Assembly: GCA_902488555.1 (NCBI GenBank)
Contig: CABTWT010000013.1
Span: 1-19,107 of the forward strand
Length of the DNA stretch: 19,107 nucleotides
Direction: 5' to 3'
Source: an uncultured Anaerococcus sp.
GTDB taxonomy: Bacteria > Bacillota_A > Clostridia > Tissierellales > Peptoniphilaceae
Positions 7,415 to 16,025 of the stretch are shown in pieces. Numbering within the stretch: the stretch's first letter is position 1; each line of letters begins with the position of its first letter. The translations under genes and the position numbers were made by a program. The notes below the pieces were generated by a model. The model did no database searches. It was not told the origin of the DNA and saw only the letters and a list, made by a program, of their open reading frames with translations.

Positions 7415-8020
7415 ATGCTCGATTTAAATGCCAAACTCTCAACTTTTAGAAAAATGGTATGGGATGAGGAAAAAGCAAAAAGTGAAAAAGAATTATATAA
7501 TTCTACACATGTAAATAGTTCACAAATTGACGAAAAGAAAGATAATCTAGAAAAAGAATTGAAAAAAACTTTAGAATCTAGAAGATCTTTTGCCCAAATT
7601 CGTGGCAATGAAAAAATTTCAAAATTAGAAGAAGAGCAAAAAACTAATTTTTATTCCCACAAAGAGTATCTATTAAATGATATGGTTAGTGAGATTAAAA
7701 ATAAGCTTAATGAATATACAAAAACAGAAGAATACAAAAAAAGCCTAAAAGAAAATGTTGAAAAAGCACTTAAAAATCTTGATGAAGATCCTAGTGACTT
7801 TACAATACTAGTAAAAGAAGCTGACAAAGATATATTGTCCTATCCAAACCTTGGCATCATGGATGATAAATATATAGGTGGCTTTATTCTAAAGGCTAAT
7901 GATGGTTCTTACCAATATAATAGAACTTATTTGGCAAGAATTGAAGAAAATAAGTATGAAATAGGAAGAACCTTGTATAAGCTGTTTGAAAGAGAGAGTT
8001 TTAATGAATCCAAAAATTAA
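7415..8020 (+). CDS. ntpE: V/A-type ATPase subunit E (peripheral stalk)
   Basis: Subunit E pairs with an H-type coil to form the peripheral stalk that holds the catalytic head to subunit I. The 201-residue length is usual. Residues 1-120 are a long charged helix. The C-terminal globular part has the family marker DDKYIGGFIL at about residues 149-158. There is no membrane segment. The start is ATG with a strong GGAGG at 7407-7411. The 3' end overlaps the start of ntpA by 17 bases. Its usual partner H/NtpF is not encoded separately here, and the C-terminal coil of the gene at 3991-4875 is the candidate partner. Confidence 0.9.
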   Translation: MLDLNAKLSTFRKMVWDEEKAKSEKELYNSTHVNSSQIDEKKDNLEKELKKTLESRRSFAQIRGNEKISKLEEEQKTNFYSHKEYLLNDMVSEIKNKLNEYTKTEEYKKSLKENVEKALKNLDEDPSDFTILVKEADKDILSYPNLGIMDDKYIGGFILKANDGSYQYNRTYLARIEENKYEIGRTLYKLFERESFNESKN

Positions 8021-9758
8021 AACAATAAATGGACCAGTAGTAGTAGCTAAAGATGCCAGCAGTCTTAAGATTCGTGAGATGGTATCAGTCGGAAGTTTAA
8101 AACTTATTGGTGAAGTAATTTCAGTTGAAGGTGACTTTGCAACAATAGAAGTATACGAGGATACTTCTGGTCTAAAAGCAGGAGAAGAAGTAATTTCAAC
8201 AGGTAGACCCCTATCTGTAAGACTTGGTCCTGGTCTTTTGAAAAATATGTTTGATGGTATAGAAAGACCTCTTGAAAAAATTCAAGATAAAAATGGAGCT
8301 TTTATACCTTCAGGTATTGGTTTTGAAAACCTAGACGAAGATAAAGATTGGGAAGTTGAAATGAAAGTAGCTGTAGGAGACCAAATTCATGTTGGAGATA
8401 TCTACGCTACAATAATGGAAACAAAAACTATTGAACATAGGCTAATGAGTAGCTTTGATGGAACAGTTAAAGAAGTTAAGCAATCAGGAACATATAAGAT
8501 TGAAGATACTGTTGTAGTTTTAGATACAAACGATGGTGAAAAGGAATTAAAACTTTACCAATACTGGCCAGTAAGAAATCCTAGACCAGTTAAAAAAGTT
8601 CGTCCATTAGAACTACTTTTAAATACTGGACAAAGAGTACTTGATGTATTCTTCCCAGTTGCCAAGGGTGGTACTGTAGCTATTCCTGGAGGATTTGGTA
8701 CAGGAAAAACCATGCTCCAACATCAATTTGCCCAATATGCAGATGCTGATATAATTATCTACATTGGTTGTGGTGAACGTGGTAACGAGATGACCCAAGT
8801 ACTTGAAGAATTCCCAGAGCTAATAGACCCAAATACAGGCTATGGTCTAATGGAGAGAACAATTCTTATTGCAAACACTTCAAATATGCCAGTAGCTGCC
8901 CGTGAAGCTTCTATCTATACAGGTATTACTATTGCAGAATACTTTAGGGATATGGGCTACCACGTTGCTCTTATGGCTGATTCTACATCTAGATGGGCTG
9001 AGGCCCTTCGTGAAATATCTGGTCGTTTGGAAGAAATACCTGCAGAAGAAGGATACCCAGCATATCTAGGAAGCCGTCTTTCACAATTTTATGAAAGAGC
9101 GGGTTATTTTACAAATCTAAATGGATCCGAAGGCTCAGTTACCCTAATAGGCGCTGTATCTCCATCTGGTGGTGACTTCTCAGAACCAGTAACAGAAAAC
9201 ACACGTAGGTCAGTAAACGTGTTTTTAGGACTTGATAGAAAACTTGCTTATTCACGTCACTACCCAGCTATAAATTGGATGACATCATACTCAAATTACC
9301 TAGATACAATGAGAGCCTACTACCAAGAGAATACAGGAATAGATATTATTTCTATAAGAAATGAACTAATGAACGTTCTCTTAGAAGAAGATGAAGTAAG
9401 GTCGATCCTTATGCTTGTAGGTCAAGATGCCCTATCTGATAGCCAAAAAAATATCCTTGATGTTGCAGAGCTTATAAGAGTAGGCTTCTTGCAACAAAAT
9501 GCCTATAATGATACAGATAAGTATGTACCTTTGGAAAAGCAAATAAAAATGCTTGAAGTAATCAAAAATTATTACAATTACTCAGAAAATGCCATTAAAG
9601 CTGGTATCCAATATAAGAATATGTACAGTGCAGATTTGATCAATGATATTACACAGATGAAATATACAATCAAAAATGATGATTTAGACAAATTTGTAGA
9701 TCTTAATAATGCGATTGAATCTCACTTTCTAAATTTGAAAGGAGGAATTAATGCGTAA
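8004..9758 (+). CDS. ntpA: V/A-type ATPase catalytic subunit A
   Basis: This is the nucleotide-hydrolysing subunit of the hexameric head, 584 residues. The Walker A loop is GGFGTGKT at 229-236 with K235. The catalytic glutamate is E258 in [10 protein letters not shown]. The non-homologous insertion typical of A subunits lies between the N-terminal barrel and the P-loop (about residues 110-200). [20 protein letters not shown] follows in the Walker B region. The start at ATG 8004 gives [13 protein letters not shown], the usual N-terminus, with GAGAGAG just upstream. An in-frame TTG at 7986 would add six residues and lacks support. It overlaps ntpE by 17 bases and ntpB by 8 bases. Confidence 0.97.
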   Translation: MNPKIKTINGPVVVAKDASSLKIREMVSVGSLKLIGEVISVEGDFATIEVYEDTSGLKAGEEVISTGRPLSVRLGPGLLKNMFDGIERPLEKIQDKNGAFIPSGIGFENLDEDKDWEVEMKVAVGDQIHVGDIYATIMETKTIEHRLMSSFDGTVKEVKQSGTYKIEDTVVVLDTNDGEKELKLYQYWPVRNPRPVKKVRPLELLLNTGQRVLDVFFPVAKGGTVAIPGGFGTGKTMLQHQFAQYADADIIIYIGCGERGNEMTQVLEEFPELIDPNTGYGLMERTILIANTSNMPVAAREASIYTGITIAEYFRDMGYHVALMADSTSRWAEALREISGRLEEIPAEEGYPAYLGSRLSQFYERAGYFTNLNGSEGSVTLIGAVSPSGGDFSEPVTENTRRSVNVFLGLDRKLAYSRHYPAINWMTSYSNYLDTMRAYYQENTGIDIISIRNELMNVLLEEDEVRSILMLVGQDALSDSQKNILDVAELIRVGFLQQNAYNDTDKYVPLEKQIKMLEVIKNYYNYSENAIKAGIQYKNMYSADLINDITQMKYTIKNDDLDKFVDLNNAIESHFLNLKGGINA

Positions 9759-11115
9759 GGAATACACAAAAGTAAAAAGAATTGAATCCTCCATCATAGA
9801 AATAGAAAAAGTGTCGGATGTAGCCTACAATGCTGTAGTATCAGTTCATGCCCTTGGCATGGATTTTGTAGGCCAAGTCGTAAAAATAGACGATGATACT
9901 TTATCTATAGAAGTTTTTGGTAATACTCAAGACTTCTCCCTAGATGATATAGTTATAAAGTTTGAGGAAAAACCATTAGCAATTCCACTAAATGAAAATA
10001 TTTTGGGAAGAACCTTTGATGGACTAGCTCGCCCTATTGATAATGGTGGGGAAGTTTATGCAGAAAAAACTTATCCAGTTGAAGGTGAACCACTAAACCC
10101 AGTTGCTCGTGAGTATCCAAGAGATTTTATTCAAACAGGCATATCAGCAATCGATACTCTAACAACTCTAATCCGTGGCCAAAAACTTCCTATATTCTCA
10201 GGTTATGGTCTTTCCCACAACCAAATAGCAGCACAAATTGTTAGACAAGCAAAGCTAAAGACTGACGAGGACTTTGCCTTTGTATTTGCAGCAATGGGAA
10301 TAAAAAAAGATGAAGCCATGTTTTTTGAAGATGCATTCAATAAGGCTGGTGTCCGTGATAAGGTAGTAATGTATCAAAACCTTGCAGATAGCCCAATAAT
10401 GGAACGTCTTATAGCTCCAAAATGCGCCTTAACTGCTGCAGAATATTTAGCCTACGAAAAAGGCTACCATGTTTTGGTAATAATTACAGATATGACCTCA
10501 TATTCTGAAGCCTTACGTGAAGTTTCATCAATCAGACAAGAAGTTCCATCTCGTAAGGGTTACCCAGGTTACCTTTATTCTGATCTTGCAACCCTATACG
10601 AAAGAGCTGGTATGATTCGTGGTACAAAGGGATCTGTTACACTTATCCCAATACTTACCATGCCAAATGACGATATCACCCACCCAGTACCTGACCTTAC
10701 AGGATATATTACAGAAGGACAGATTGTAATTGATAGAGGACTATTTAATAAGGGTATCTATCCACCAATCAATGTACTTCCATCCCTATCTCGTCTTATG
10801 AAAGATGGTATTGGTGAGGGCTATACAAGAGCTGACCACGAAGATTTGATGAACCAAATATATGAATCATATTCTCATGTAGGCGAGGTTAGAAATATTG
10901 CCCAAATAGTTGGTGAAGATGACCTATCAGATATTGATAAAAAGTATTTGGAATTTGGCGATGAATTTGAAAAAAGATTCCTATCTCAAGATCCAACTGA
11001 AAATAGAGAGCTTGACCAAAGTTTAGATTTAGGTTGGGAGATCCTAAAAATATTACCAAGAACAGAACTACACAGAGTAAGTCCAGAAAATTTGGATAAG
11101 TTTATAGGTAATTAG
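9751..11115 (+). CDS. ntpB: V/A-type ATPase regulatory subunit B
   Basis: This non-catalytic subunit alternates with A in the head and supplies residues to the active site between them. The 454-residue length is normal. The P-loop position holds [10 protein letters not shown] (about 149-158), without the Walker A lysine, as expected for B. R348 in [10 protein letters not shown] is the arginine-finger position. The N-terminal barrel begins [21 protein letters not shown]. The ATG overlaps the ntpA stop by 8 bases, and GGAGGAATT precedes it. It ends one base before ntpD. Confidence 0.97.
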   Translation: MRKEYTKVKRIESSIIEIEKVSDVAYNAVVSVHALGMDFVGQVVKIDDDTLSIEVFGNTQDFSLDDIVIKFEEKPLAIPLNENILGRTFDGLARPIDNGGEVYAEKTYPVEGEPLNPVAREYPRDFIQTGISAIDTLTTLIRGQKLPIFSGYGLSHNQIAAQIVRQAKLKTDEDFAFVFAAMGIKKDEAMFFEDAFNKAGVRDKVVMYQNLADSPIMERLIAPKCALTAAEYLAYEKGYHVLVIITDMTSYSEALREVSSIRQEVPSRKGYPGYLYSDLATLYERAGMIRGTKGSVTLIPILTMPNDDITHPVPDLTGYITEGQIVIDRGLFNKGIYPPINVLPSLSRLMKDGIGEGYTRADHEDLMNQIYESYSHVGEVRNIAQIVGEDDLSDIDKKYLEFGDEFEKRFLSQDPTENRELDQSLDLGWEILKILPRTELHRVSPENLDKFIGN

Positions 11116-11116
11116 T

Positions 11117-11752
11117 ATGGAAATAAAATCAACAGCCCCTACCAAGGCCAATTTGATTGCAGCCAAAGACCAATTAAACTTATTAAACACAGGTCTTGAT
11201 ATCCTAGATAAGTCTAGAAAAGCTCTAATTGGAGCTCATGATTCAAAGATTAAACAAAGAGATGAGCTAAATGATGAAGTAAACGAAACCATAGCTAGAG
11301 TTAGCAAAAACTTCAAAAAAGCTATGGTTACCATGGGAGAGGCAAAACTAAATGATATAGCAAGCCTACTTCCAGTTGATAATAGCATCAAGCTTAAGGA
11401 AAGTGAATTTATGCAGACAAAGGTCTATGACATAGATTTCACCCCACAAAAGCTTAGTTTGTCATATTCATTTTACGAAACAAACGAGACATTTGACCAA
11501 GCTGTACTATCGTTTAATGAGCTTAAAAGCAAAATTTTAAAATTAGCAGAACTTGATACGACTATAAATAACCTTGATAGGCAAATCAAAAAGACAAGTA
11601 AAAAAGTTAATTCCCTAGAAAAAGTTCAAATACCAAAACTAGAGGACAGAATAAAGGAAATTTCATCATTAATCGAAGAAAAAGAAAGAGAAGAGTTCTC
11701 AAAAACAAAGATGGTTAAAGATAGAAAATTAAAAGAAAACACCGAAGTTTAA
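11117..11752 (+). CDS. ntpD: V/A-type ATPase subunit D (central shaft)
   Basis: Subunit D is the long antiparallel coiled coil that turns inside the A3B3 head and joins F and C to the rotor ring. The opening IKSTAPTKANLIAAKDQLNL fits the family pattern of a T.PTK..L...K..L segment, and GLDILDKSRKALI continues the first long helix. A second long charged helix fills about residues 140-200. The 211-residue length is usual. Only a weak AGGT lies upstream of the ATG, one base after the ntpB stop, so coupling is likely. The stop codon lies within the shared terminator hairpin. Confidence 0.93.
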   Translation: MEIKSTAPTKANLIAAKDQLNLLNTGLDILDKSRKALIGAHDSKIKQRDELNDEVNETIARVSKNFKKAMVTMGEAKLNDIASLLPVDNSIKLKESEFMQTKVYDIDFTPQKLSLSYSFYETNETFDQAVLSFNELKSKILKLAELDTTINNLDRQIKKTSKKVNSLEKVQIPKLEDRIKEISSLIEEKEREEFSKTKMVKDRKLKENTEV

Positions 11753-11768
11753 AAACTTACGGTGTTTT
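11736..11768. terminator. Bidirectional terminator between ntpD and rodA
   Basis: The outer stem is 9 bp (11736-11744 with 11760-11768) and an inner stem is 6 bp (11745-11750 with 11753-11758), with one bulged A at 11759. T runs follow on both strands. The ntpD stop (11750-11752) and the rodA stop (11757-11759, minus strand) both fall inside the hairpin, so it ends the two convergent genes. Confidence 0.88.
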
Positions 11769-12938
11769 AATTTGTCTTTTTTTAGAAATTGCAATTTTTG
11801 CTGGGTCAATTATCGATATAACTTCTTCATCTAAAGCGTCTGGATCTTTCATTGTCTTTTGCATCGATGCTGATAAGGCAAGGCCAATTTCTGCCAAACA
11901 TATCAATTGGAAGGTACCACCAGATGATAAGAAAGGTAGGGGAATTCCTGTTACAGGCATAAGTCCAATAGTCATTCCAATATTTTCAAAAATGTGGATA
12001 AAGAGCATAGCTGCGATTCCAGTTACCAAAATACTTATGAAGGTATTCTGAGAATTCTTAGCTATAGCTATTAGCCTTAAGATAACAATAGCAAAGAGAA
12101 TTATTAGTATGATTGCACCTAGAAAACCCATTTCTTCAGCAAGTACTGAAAAAATAAAGTCAGTTTCCTTTTCAGGTATATAACCATATTGGGACTGGGT
12201 TCCTTTCATATATCCTCTTCCGTTGAACATACCTGATCCTATAGCTATCATTCCTTGTTGTTGTTGCCAGTTTGATCCTGATGTATCTCTAGTAGGGTTT
12301 AGGAAGTTTTCAATCCTATCAGCCCTATATCCAGAAAGGTTTGTTAATACTATGAAACCTGTTGTAAGGCCAATAGCCGCAAAAATAAATATCCATTTCC
12401 AAGAAATACCAGCCATAAAAAGCATAGCTGCTATGAAAAATATATAAACCATAGCTGTACCAAAGTCTGGCTGTAAGAGTATCAAAGTAATGGGTAGTCC
12501 TACAAAAGCTAAGGTTATTACTAATCTTTTTACTTCGTTGATAGATAGTTTATATTTATCAAGATAGGCCGCAAAGGAAAATATCAATAGTATTTTAACT
12601 ATCTCGGATGGTTGTAAAGAAAATGAACCAATATATACCCATGATTTAGCACCCCATTCATCAAGTCCTCTACCAAAAATTAGAGTAATAATTAGCAAAA
12701 AGATGGAAAGTCCATAGACCGCCCACAAGGATTTTTTAATAACATCTAAATCCATGGTACATATTAAGGCTATGGCCAAAAAACCAATTACAGTCGATAT
12801 TATTTGTGTCCTAATTGGTGCAAAATCCCCGCCATAAGCGGAATATAAGACAACCAAGCCATAGACACAAAGAGCTAAGGTTGCCAGCAATAATAATATA
12901 TCTAAATCTTTTAGATTCTTCTTTTTTAAGTTAAACAT
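11757..12938 (-). CDS. rodA: SEDS peptidoglycan glycosyltransferase RodA
   Basis: RodA is a membrane enzyme that polymerises lipid II into glycan strands, normally with a class B PBP. The 393 residues contain about ten hydrophobic helices. Motifs seen are W95 to W100 with FSLQPSE (106-112), LQPDFGT (155-161), the large extracellular loop GYRADRIENFLNP, and KETDFIFSVLAEEMGF with D260 at the position of the catalytic Asp. IGLMPVTGIPLPFLSSGGT lies near the C-terminus. The ENIGMTIGLMPVTGIPLP form points to RodA, though FtsW cannot be fully excluded. GGAGTG (12944-12949, minus strand) precedes the ATG by 5 bases. It is a single-gene unit convergent with the ATPase operon and divergent from nth. 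An ovoid or coccoid host can still carry rodA. Confidence 0.92.
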   Translation of the reverse strand: MFNLKKKNLKDLDILLLLATLALCVYGLVVLYSAYGGDFAPIRTQIISTVIGFLAIALICTMDLDVIKKSLWAVYGLSIFLLIITLIFGRGLDEWGAKSWVYIGSFSLQPSEIVKILLIFSFAAYLDKYKLSINEVKRLVITLAFVGLPITLILLQPDFGTAMVYIFFIAAMLFMAGISWKWIFIFAAIGLTTGFIVLTNLSGYRADRIENFLNPTRDTSGSNWQQQQGMIAIGSGMFNGRGYMKGTQSQYGYIPEKETDFIFSVLAEEMGFLGAIILIILFAIVILRLIAIAKNSQNTFISILVTGIAAMLFIHIFENIGMTIGLMPVTGIPLPFLSSGGTFQLICLAEIGLALSASMQKTMKDPDALDEEVISIIDPAKIAISKKRQIKTP

Positions 12939-12963
12939 TAAATCACTCCATATCTAAGTAAAC

Positions 12964-12972
12964 ATTATACCA
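12964..12972 (-). promoter_or_regulatory. rodA promoter, extended -10
   Basis: On the minus strand TGGTATAAT gives a perfect -10 with an upstream TG. The -35 region is weak (TTTCTA at 17-base spacing), which an extended -10 can make up for. The start codon lies 25 bases downstream, leaving a short leader with the GGAGTG ribosome site. Confidence 0.7.
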
Positions 12973-13015
12973 CGCTTATAAGTTTTTAGAAATATGCCAT
13001 AAGATTAAAGAAAAG

Positions 13016-13021
13016 TATAAT
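13016..13021 (+). promoter_or_regulatory. Possible -10 box for the nth operon
   Basis: TATAAT lies 14 bases before the AAGGTG ribosome site of nth and 25 bases before the proposed start. No clear -35 hexamer is visible 16-18 bases upstream, so the call rests on the -10 and its position opposite the divergent rodA promoter. Confidence 0.45.
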
Positions 13022-13034
13022 TATTATAAAGGTT

Positions 13035-13040
13035 AAGGTG
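13035..13040 (+). promoter_or_regulatory. Ribosome binding site deciding the nth start
   Basis: AAGGTG is 5 bases before ATT at 13046 and 2 bases before ATT at 13043. No ATG, GTG or TTG in the nth frame lies within reach, so this site supports ATT initiation, with 13046 at the better spacing. Confidence 0.6.
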
Positions 13041-13045
13041 ATATT

Positions 13046-13687
13046 ATTTTAGAGCAAAAAGAAATTAAAGAAGTTTTAGATATTCTAGATAAACTTTACC
13101 CAGATACTTCTAATCAATTTTTAAATTTTACAACACCTTTTGAAGCTCTCATTGCTACAATGCTTTCAGCGCAAACTACTGACATTAGAGTAAATAGTGT
13201 AACAAGTGAGCTTTTTAAAGTTGCAAACAAGCCAGAAGATTTTTGTAAAATGGATATCAAAGAGATTGAAGATTGGATTAAAACTGTTGGAATATATAAG
13301 AATAAGGCAAAAAATATAAAAAAAACAAGTGAAATATTGGTAAAAGATTACAATAGCAAAGTTCCAAATAAAAAAAGTGAACTTATAAAATTACCAGGTG
13401 TAGGAAACAAGACTGCCAATGTAGTTTTGGCCAATGCCTTTGATATACCAGCTTTTCCTGTGGATACTCATGTTTTTAGACTTTCAAATAGGATAGGAAT
13501 GGCTGATGCCAATAATGTAGAAAAAACAGAGAAAGATCTAGAAAAAAATGTGCCAAGAGAAAAATGGAATATAACACACAAAAAGCTAATCTTACATGGA
13601 AGAAAAGTTTGTAAGGCTAGAAAACCCCTTTGTGAATCTTGTGATCTAAATAAACTTTGCTTGTATTATAGGAGTTTAAATGATTAA
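13046..13687 (+). CDS. nth: Endonuclease III, probable ATT start
   Basis: This DNA glycosylase/AP lyase removes oxidised pyrimidines. The HhH motif LPGVGNKTA holds catalytic K122, and D140 sits in PVDTHVFR. The iron-sulfur loop has C189, C196, C199 and C205 (C-x6-C-x2-C-x5-C). The first in-frame ATG at 13160 would remove 38 residues, including the conserved FEALIAT helix. Between an in-frame stop at 13034-13036 and that ATG there is no ATG, GTG or TTG in frame. AAGGTG at 13035-13040 lies 5 bases before ATT at 13046. Starting there gives 213 residues and puts all catalytic residues two positions from those in E. coli Nth (K120, D138). ATT at 13043 is an alternative. The 3' end overlaps the next gene by 8 bases. 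Confidence 0.88.
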   Translation: MLEQKEIKEVLDILDKLYPDTSNQFLNFTTPFEALIATMLSAQTTDIRVNSVTSELFKVANKPEDFCKMDIKEIEDWIKTVGIYKNKAKNIKKTSEILVKDYNSKVPNKKSELIKLPGVGNKTANVVLANAFDIPAFPVDTHVFRLSNRIGMADANNVEKTEKDLEKNVPREKWNITHKKLILHGRKVCKARKPLCESCDLNKLCLYYRSLND

Positions 13688-14531
13688 GTTATTTGCGATA
13701 GATATGGATGGCACCCTTTTAAATAGCCAGGGTAAACTTAGCCCAGATACAAAAGATGCCCTACAAAGATTAAATCAGAGCGGAGTAAAGTCAGTACTTT
13801 GTTCAGGAAGGGTAGCAACATCAATCGAGTATTTTAATGGGATACTTGAACTTGATAACCCAGTTATAGCCAACAATGGGGCTATAGTAAAGATAAATAA
13901 AGAAAAGGTCTTATTTTCACATCCATTAGAAGACCATCATTTAAGGGAGCTGATTGATTTTTGCACTGATCATAAGTGCATATATCATTTCTACGATGAG
14001 GATACATTTTATTCAAATCGCTTAAACCAAAAGGGTATTAATCATCTTTTGATAGATAATGATTATGGTATAAATGTCCAATGCTATTTAAATATTTCTG
14101 ATAAACCCTACCAAAGGCTAAAGGAAAGAAATAAAAATTCCTATAAAATCCTCGTCGGTAATCTAAAAGATCATCCTTATGGAGAAGATAAGATCGTAGA
14201 GATTTTCAATGATAGATTTGGCCAAGATCTTTATATTACATCATCCGGAATGAGCAGTATCGAGATTATGGAAATGGGTGTAAATAAATGGACTGGAATC
14301 TTAGAGTTGACAGACTTTTTGGGTATAAGTAAGGAAGAAATTGCTGCAATCGGTGATTCTCACAATGACATACCAATGATAGAAGGAGCAGAACTATCCT
14401 TTGCTATGGGCAATGCAAACCAAGCCTTGAAAGATTTAGCAAAATATACTGTATCTGACAATAATAGCTCAGGAATTGCTGATGCCGTTGATAGAATTTT
14501 AGCATATAATAAGGAAAATCCAAGTGTTTAA
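13680..14531 (+). CDS. Cof-type HAD-superfamily phosphatase
   Basis: This is a cytosolic phosphatase of the HAD Cof/YidA group, which acts on sugar phosphates, FMN or similar small substrates; the real substrate cannot be read from sequence. Motif I is FAIDMDGTLLN with nucleophile D8 and D10. Motif II is LCSGRV near residue 40. Motif IV is GDSHNDIPMI with D226 and D230. Between them lies a C2-type cap. The 283-residue length is typical. The start is ATG with GGAG upstream, overlapping the nth stop by 8 bases. It overlaps trmL by 8 bases at its other end. Confidence 0.88.
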   Translation: MIKLFAIDMDGTLLNSQGKLSPDTKDALQRLNQSGVKSVLCSGRVATSIEYFNGILELDNPVIANNGAIVKINKEKVLFSHPLEDHHLRELIDFCTDHKCIYHFYDEDTFYSNRLNQKGINHLLIDNDYGINVQCYLNISDKPYQRLKERNKNSYKILVGNLKDHPYGEDKIVEIFNDRFGQDLYITSSGMSSIEIMEMGVNKWTGILELTDFLGISKEEIAAIGDSHNDIPMIEGAELSFAMGNANQALKDLAKYTVSDNNSSGIADAVDRILAYNKENPSV

Positions 14532-14982
14532 TATAGTACTTTTAGCCCCAGAATACCCTGGCAATGTCGGAAACATTGGTAGAACTTGTGTTCTTACTAA
14601 ATCAAGACTACATCTGGTAAGACCATTCAAATTTGATTTATCTGATAAGTCCCTTAAAAAAGCCGGAATCGACTATTGGGATAAGGTAGACTTGACCATA
14701 CATGATTCTATGGAAGAATTTTTGGATTTTATCAAGGAGAAAAATTTCTACCTGGTAGAAACAGGAACGGATAAAGTTTATTCTGATGTAAACTTTAAAG
14801 ATGACGATTATCTAATATTTGGCAGAGAAAGAGAAGGTATTGATAAAGATTTATTAGACAATTACTATGAAAGAATAATTACAATACCAATGACAAAAGA
14901 GATAAATAGGTCTCTTAATCTAGCAAATTCGGTATCTATTGTCCTATATGAGGCACTTAGACAAAATAAATTTAATTTTTAG
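14524..14982 (+). CDS. trmL: tRNA (cytidine/uridine-34 2'-O)-methyltransferase TrmL
   Basis: This small SPOUT methyltransferase methylates the wobble ribose in leucine tRNAs. The three knot motifs are present: PGNVGNIGRT (12-21), YLIFGREREGI (about 97-107) and IPMTKEINRSLNLANSVSIV near the C-terminus. The 152-residue length is normal for TrmL, which has no extra RNA-binding domain. The start is GTG at 14524 with AAGGAAA upstream, and it overlaps the HAD gene stop by 8 bases. The next gene follows after 12 bases. Confidence 0.92.
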   Translation: MFNIVLLAPEYPGNVGNIGRTCVLTKSRLHLVRPFKFDLSDKSLKKAGIDYWDKVDLTIHDSMEEFLDFIKEKNFYLVETGTDKVYSDVNFKDDDYLIFGREREGIDKDLLDNYYERIITIPMTKEINRSLNLANSVSIVLYEALRQNKFNF

Positions 14983-14994
14983 GAGATGATTAAT

Positions 14995-15924
14995 ATGTAT
15001 GATGTAATAATATTGGGAGCAGGTCCAGCAGGACTTACAGCAGGACTTTATGCAGGCAGATCCAAGCTTAATACTTTGATTATAGAAAAGGCTATACCAG
15101 GAGGACAAATTGCAACCACCGCCTTTGTAGAAAACTATCCTGGTTCTATAGAAGAAGCTTCAGGAATGGGTCTTTCAGATAGGATGTATGAGCAAGCAAA
15201 GGAATTTTGTGAGTTTAAAACTGCAAATGTCACAAAGGTAGAGCTTGAAGGAAAGGTTAAAAAAATCTACACAGAAGATGGTGAAGAGATAGAAGCTAAG
15301 GTTGTTATAATTTCTACAGGTGCAAGTCATAGGAAACTTGGAGCCAAGGGAGAAGAAGAATTTGCCAATAGGGGAGTATCCTATTGTGCAACTTGTGATG
15401 GACCGTTTTTTGCAGGACTTGATATATTTGTAGTAGGTGGTGGAGATAGCGCCCTAGAAGAGGCCCTATACCTAACAAAATTTGCCAAATCTGTAAGTAT
15501 TATCCATAGACGTGATGAATTTAGAGCAAGCCAAGTGGCAGTAGATAAGGTAAAAGCAAATGATAAAATAAAACTTGTCCTAGACTCTGTTATTAATGAA
15601 ATTAAGGGTGAAAAGGATGCTACATCTGTTATTGTAGAAAATGTTAAAACTCATGAAATTTCTGAATTAAAAAGTGAGGATAATGGTCCAATTGGGGTAT
15701 TTATATTTGTAGGGTACATTCCACAAACAGATATATTCGAAGGTATTATTGATTTGGATCATGGCTATATAAAAACTGATGACGATATGAAAACAGAAAT
15801 CGAAGGAGTTTTTGCAGTCGGTGATACTAGAGTCAAGAGTGTACGCCAGATGGTTACAGCAGCAGGTGATGGATGTATAGCTGCGGTAGTGGCAAATAGG
15901 TATTTGGAAGGTCAAGTTTGGTAA
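14995..15924 (+). CDS. trxB: Thioredoxin reductase
   Basis: This flavoprotein passes electrons from NADPH to thioredoxin. Motifs in order are the FAD-binding GAGPAG at about 8-13, the redox pair C131 and C134 in SYCATCDG, the NADPH-binding GGGDSALEEA, the HRRDEFRA signature for the NADPH 2'-phosphate, and VGDTR near the end for FAD. The 309-residue length is usual. ATG 14995 was chosen over ATG 14986 because AGGAG at 14981-14985 is 9 bases from the former but touches the latter, and MYDVIILGAGPAG is the normal N-terminus. Last gene of the nth-HAD-trmL-trxB cluster. No thioredoxin gene is in the window. Confidence 0.95.
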   Translation: MYDVIILGAGPAGLTAGLYAGRSKLNTLIIEKAIPGGQIATTAFVENYPGSIEEASGMGLSDRMYEQAKEFCEFKTANVTKVELEGKVKKIYTEDGEEIEAKVVIISTGASHRKLGAKGEEEFANRGVSYCATCDGPFFAGLDIFVVGGGDSALEEALYLTKFAKSVSIIHRRDEFRASQVAVDKVKANDKIKLVLDSVINEIKGEKDATSVIVENVKTHEISELKSEDNGPIGVFIFVGYIPQTDIFEGIIDLDHGYIKTDDDMKTEIEGVFAVGDTRVKSVRQMVTAAGDGCIAAVVANRYLEGQVW

Positions 15925-15949
15925 TAGTTTATTTAGGAAAACTATTACC
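15920..15949 (+). terminator. Hairpin at the trxB end, possible terminator
   Basis: A perfect 11-bp stem (15920-15930 with 15939-15949) with an 8-base loop includes the trxB stop codon. No T run follows, so it is not a standard intrinsic terminator. It is enclosed by a 7-bp outer repeat (15908-15914 with 15958-15964) whose right arm touches the TTGACA of the gap promoter. Confidence 0.5.
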
Positions 15950-15962
15950 TAGTTATATGACC

Positions 15963-15968
15963 TTGACA
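15963..15968 (+). promoter_or_regulatory. gap operon promoter, -35 box
   Basis: A perfect TTGACA lies 58 bases before the gap start. The -10 is less clear. TAAGTA at 15986-15991 has 17-base spacing but a poor match. TATTAT at 15990-15995 matches better but has 21-base spacing. The ribosome site is AGGAGG at 16017-16022. Confidence 0.55.
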
Positions 15969-16025
15969 AAATCCTAACACATAGTTAAGTATTATTATAG
16001 AAACAGAAAACTTATAGGAGGAATA

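Noticed and set aside
7986..8003. TTG start for ntpA adding six residues
   Set aside because: ATG 8004 has GAGAGAG at good spacing and gives the usual N-terminus.
13160..13162. ATG as the start of nth
   Set aside because: It would delete 38 residues, including the conserved helix before LSAQTTD. The upstream frame encodes them well and has a ribosome site.
14986..14994. ATG 14986 as the trxB start
   Set aside because: AGGAG abuts this ATG; ATG 14995 has proper spacing and gives MYDVIILGAG.
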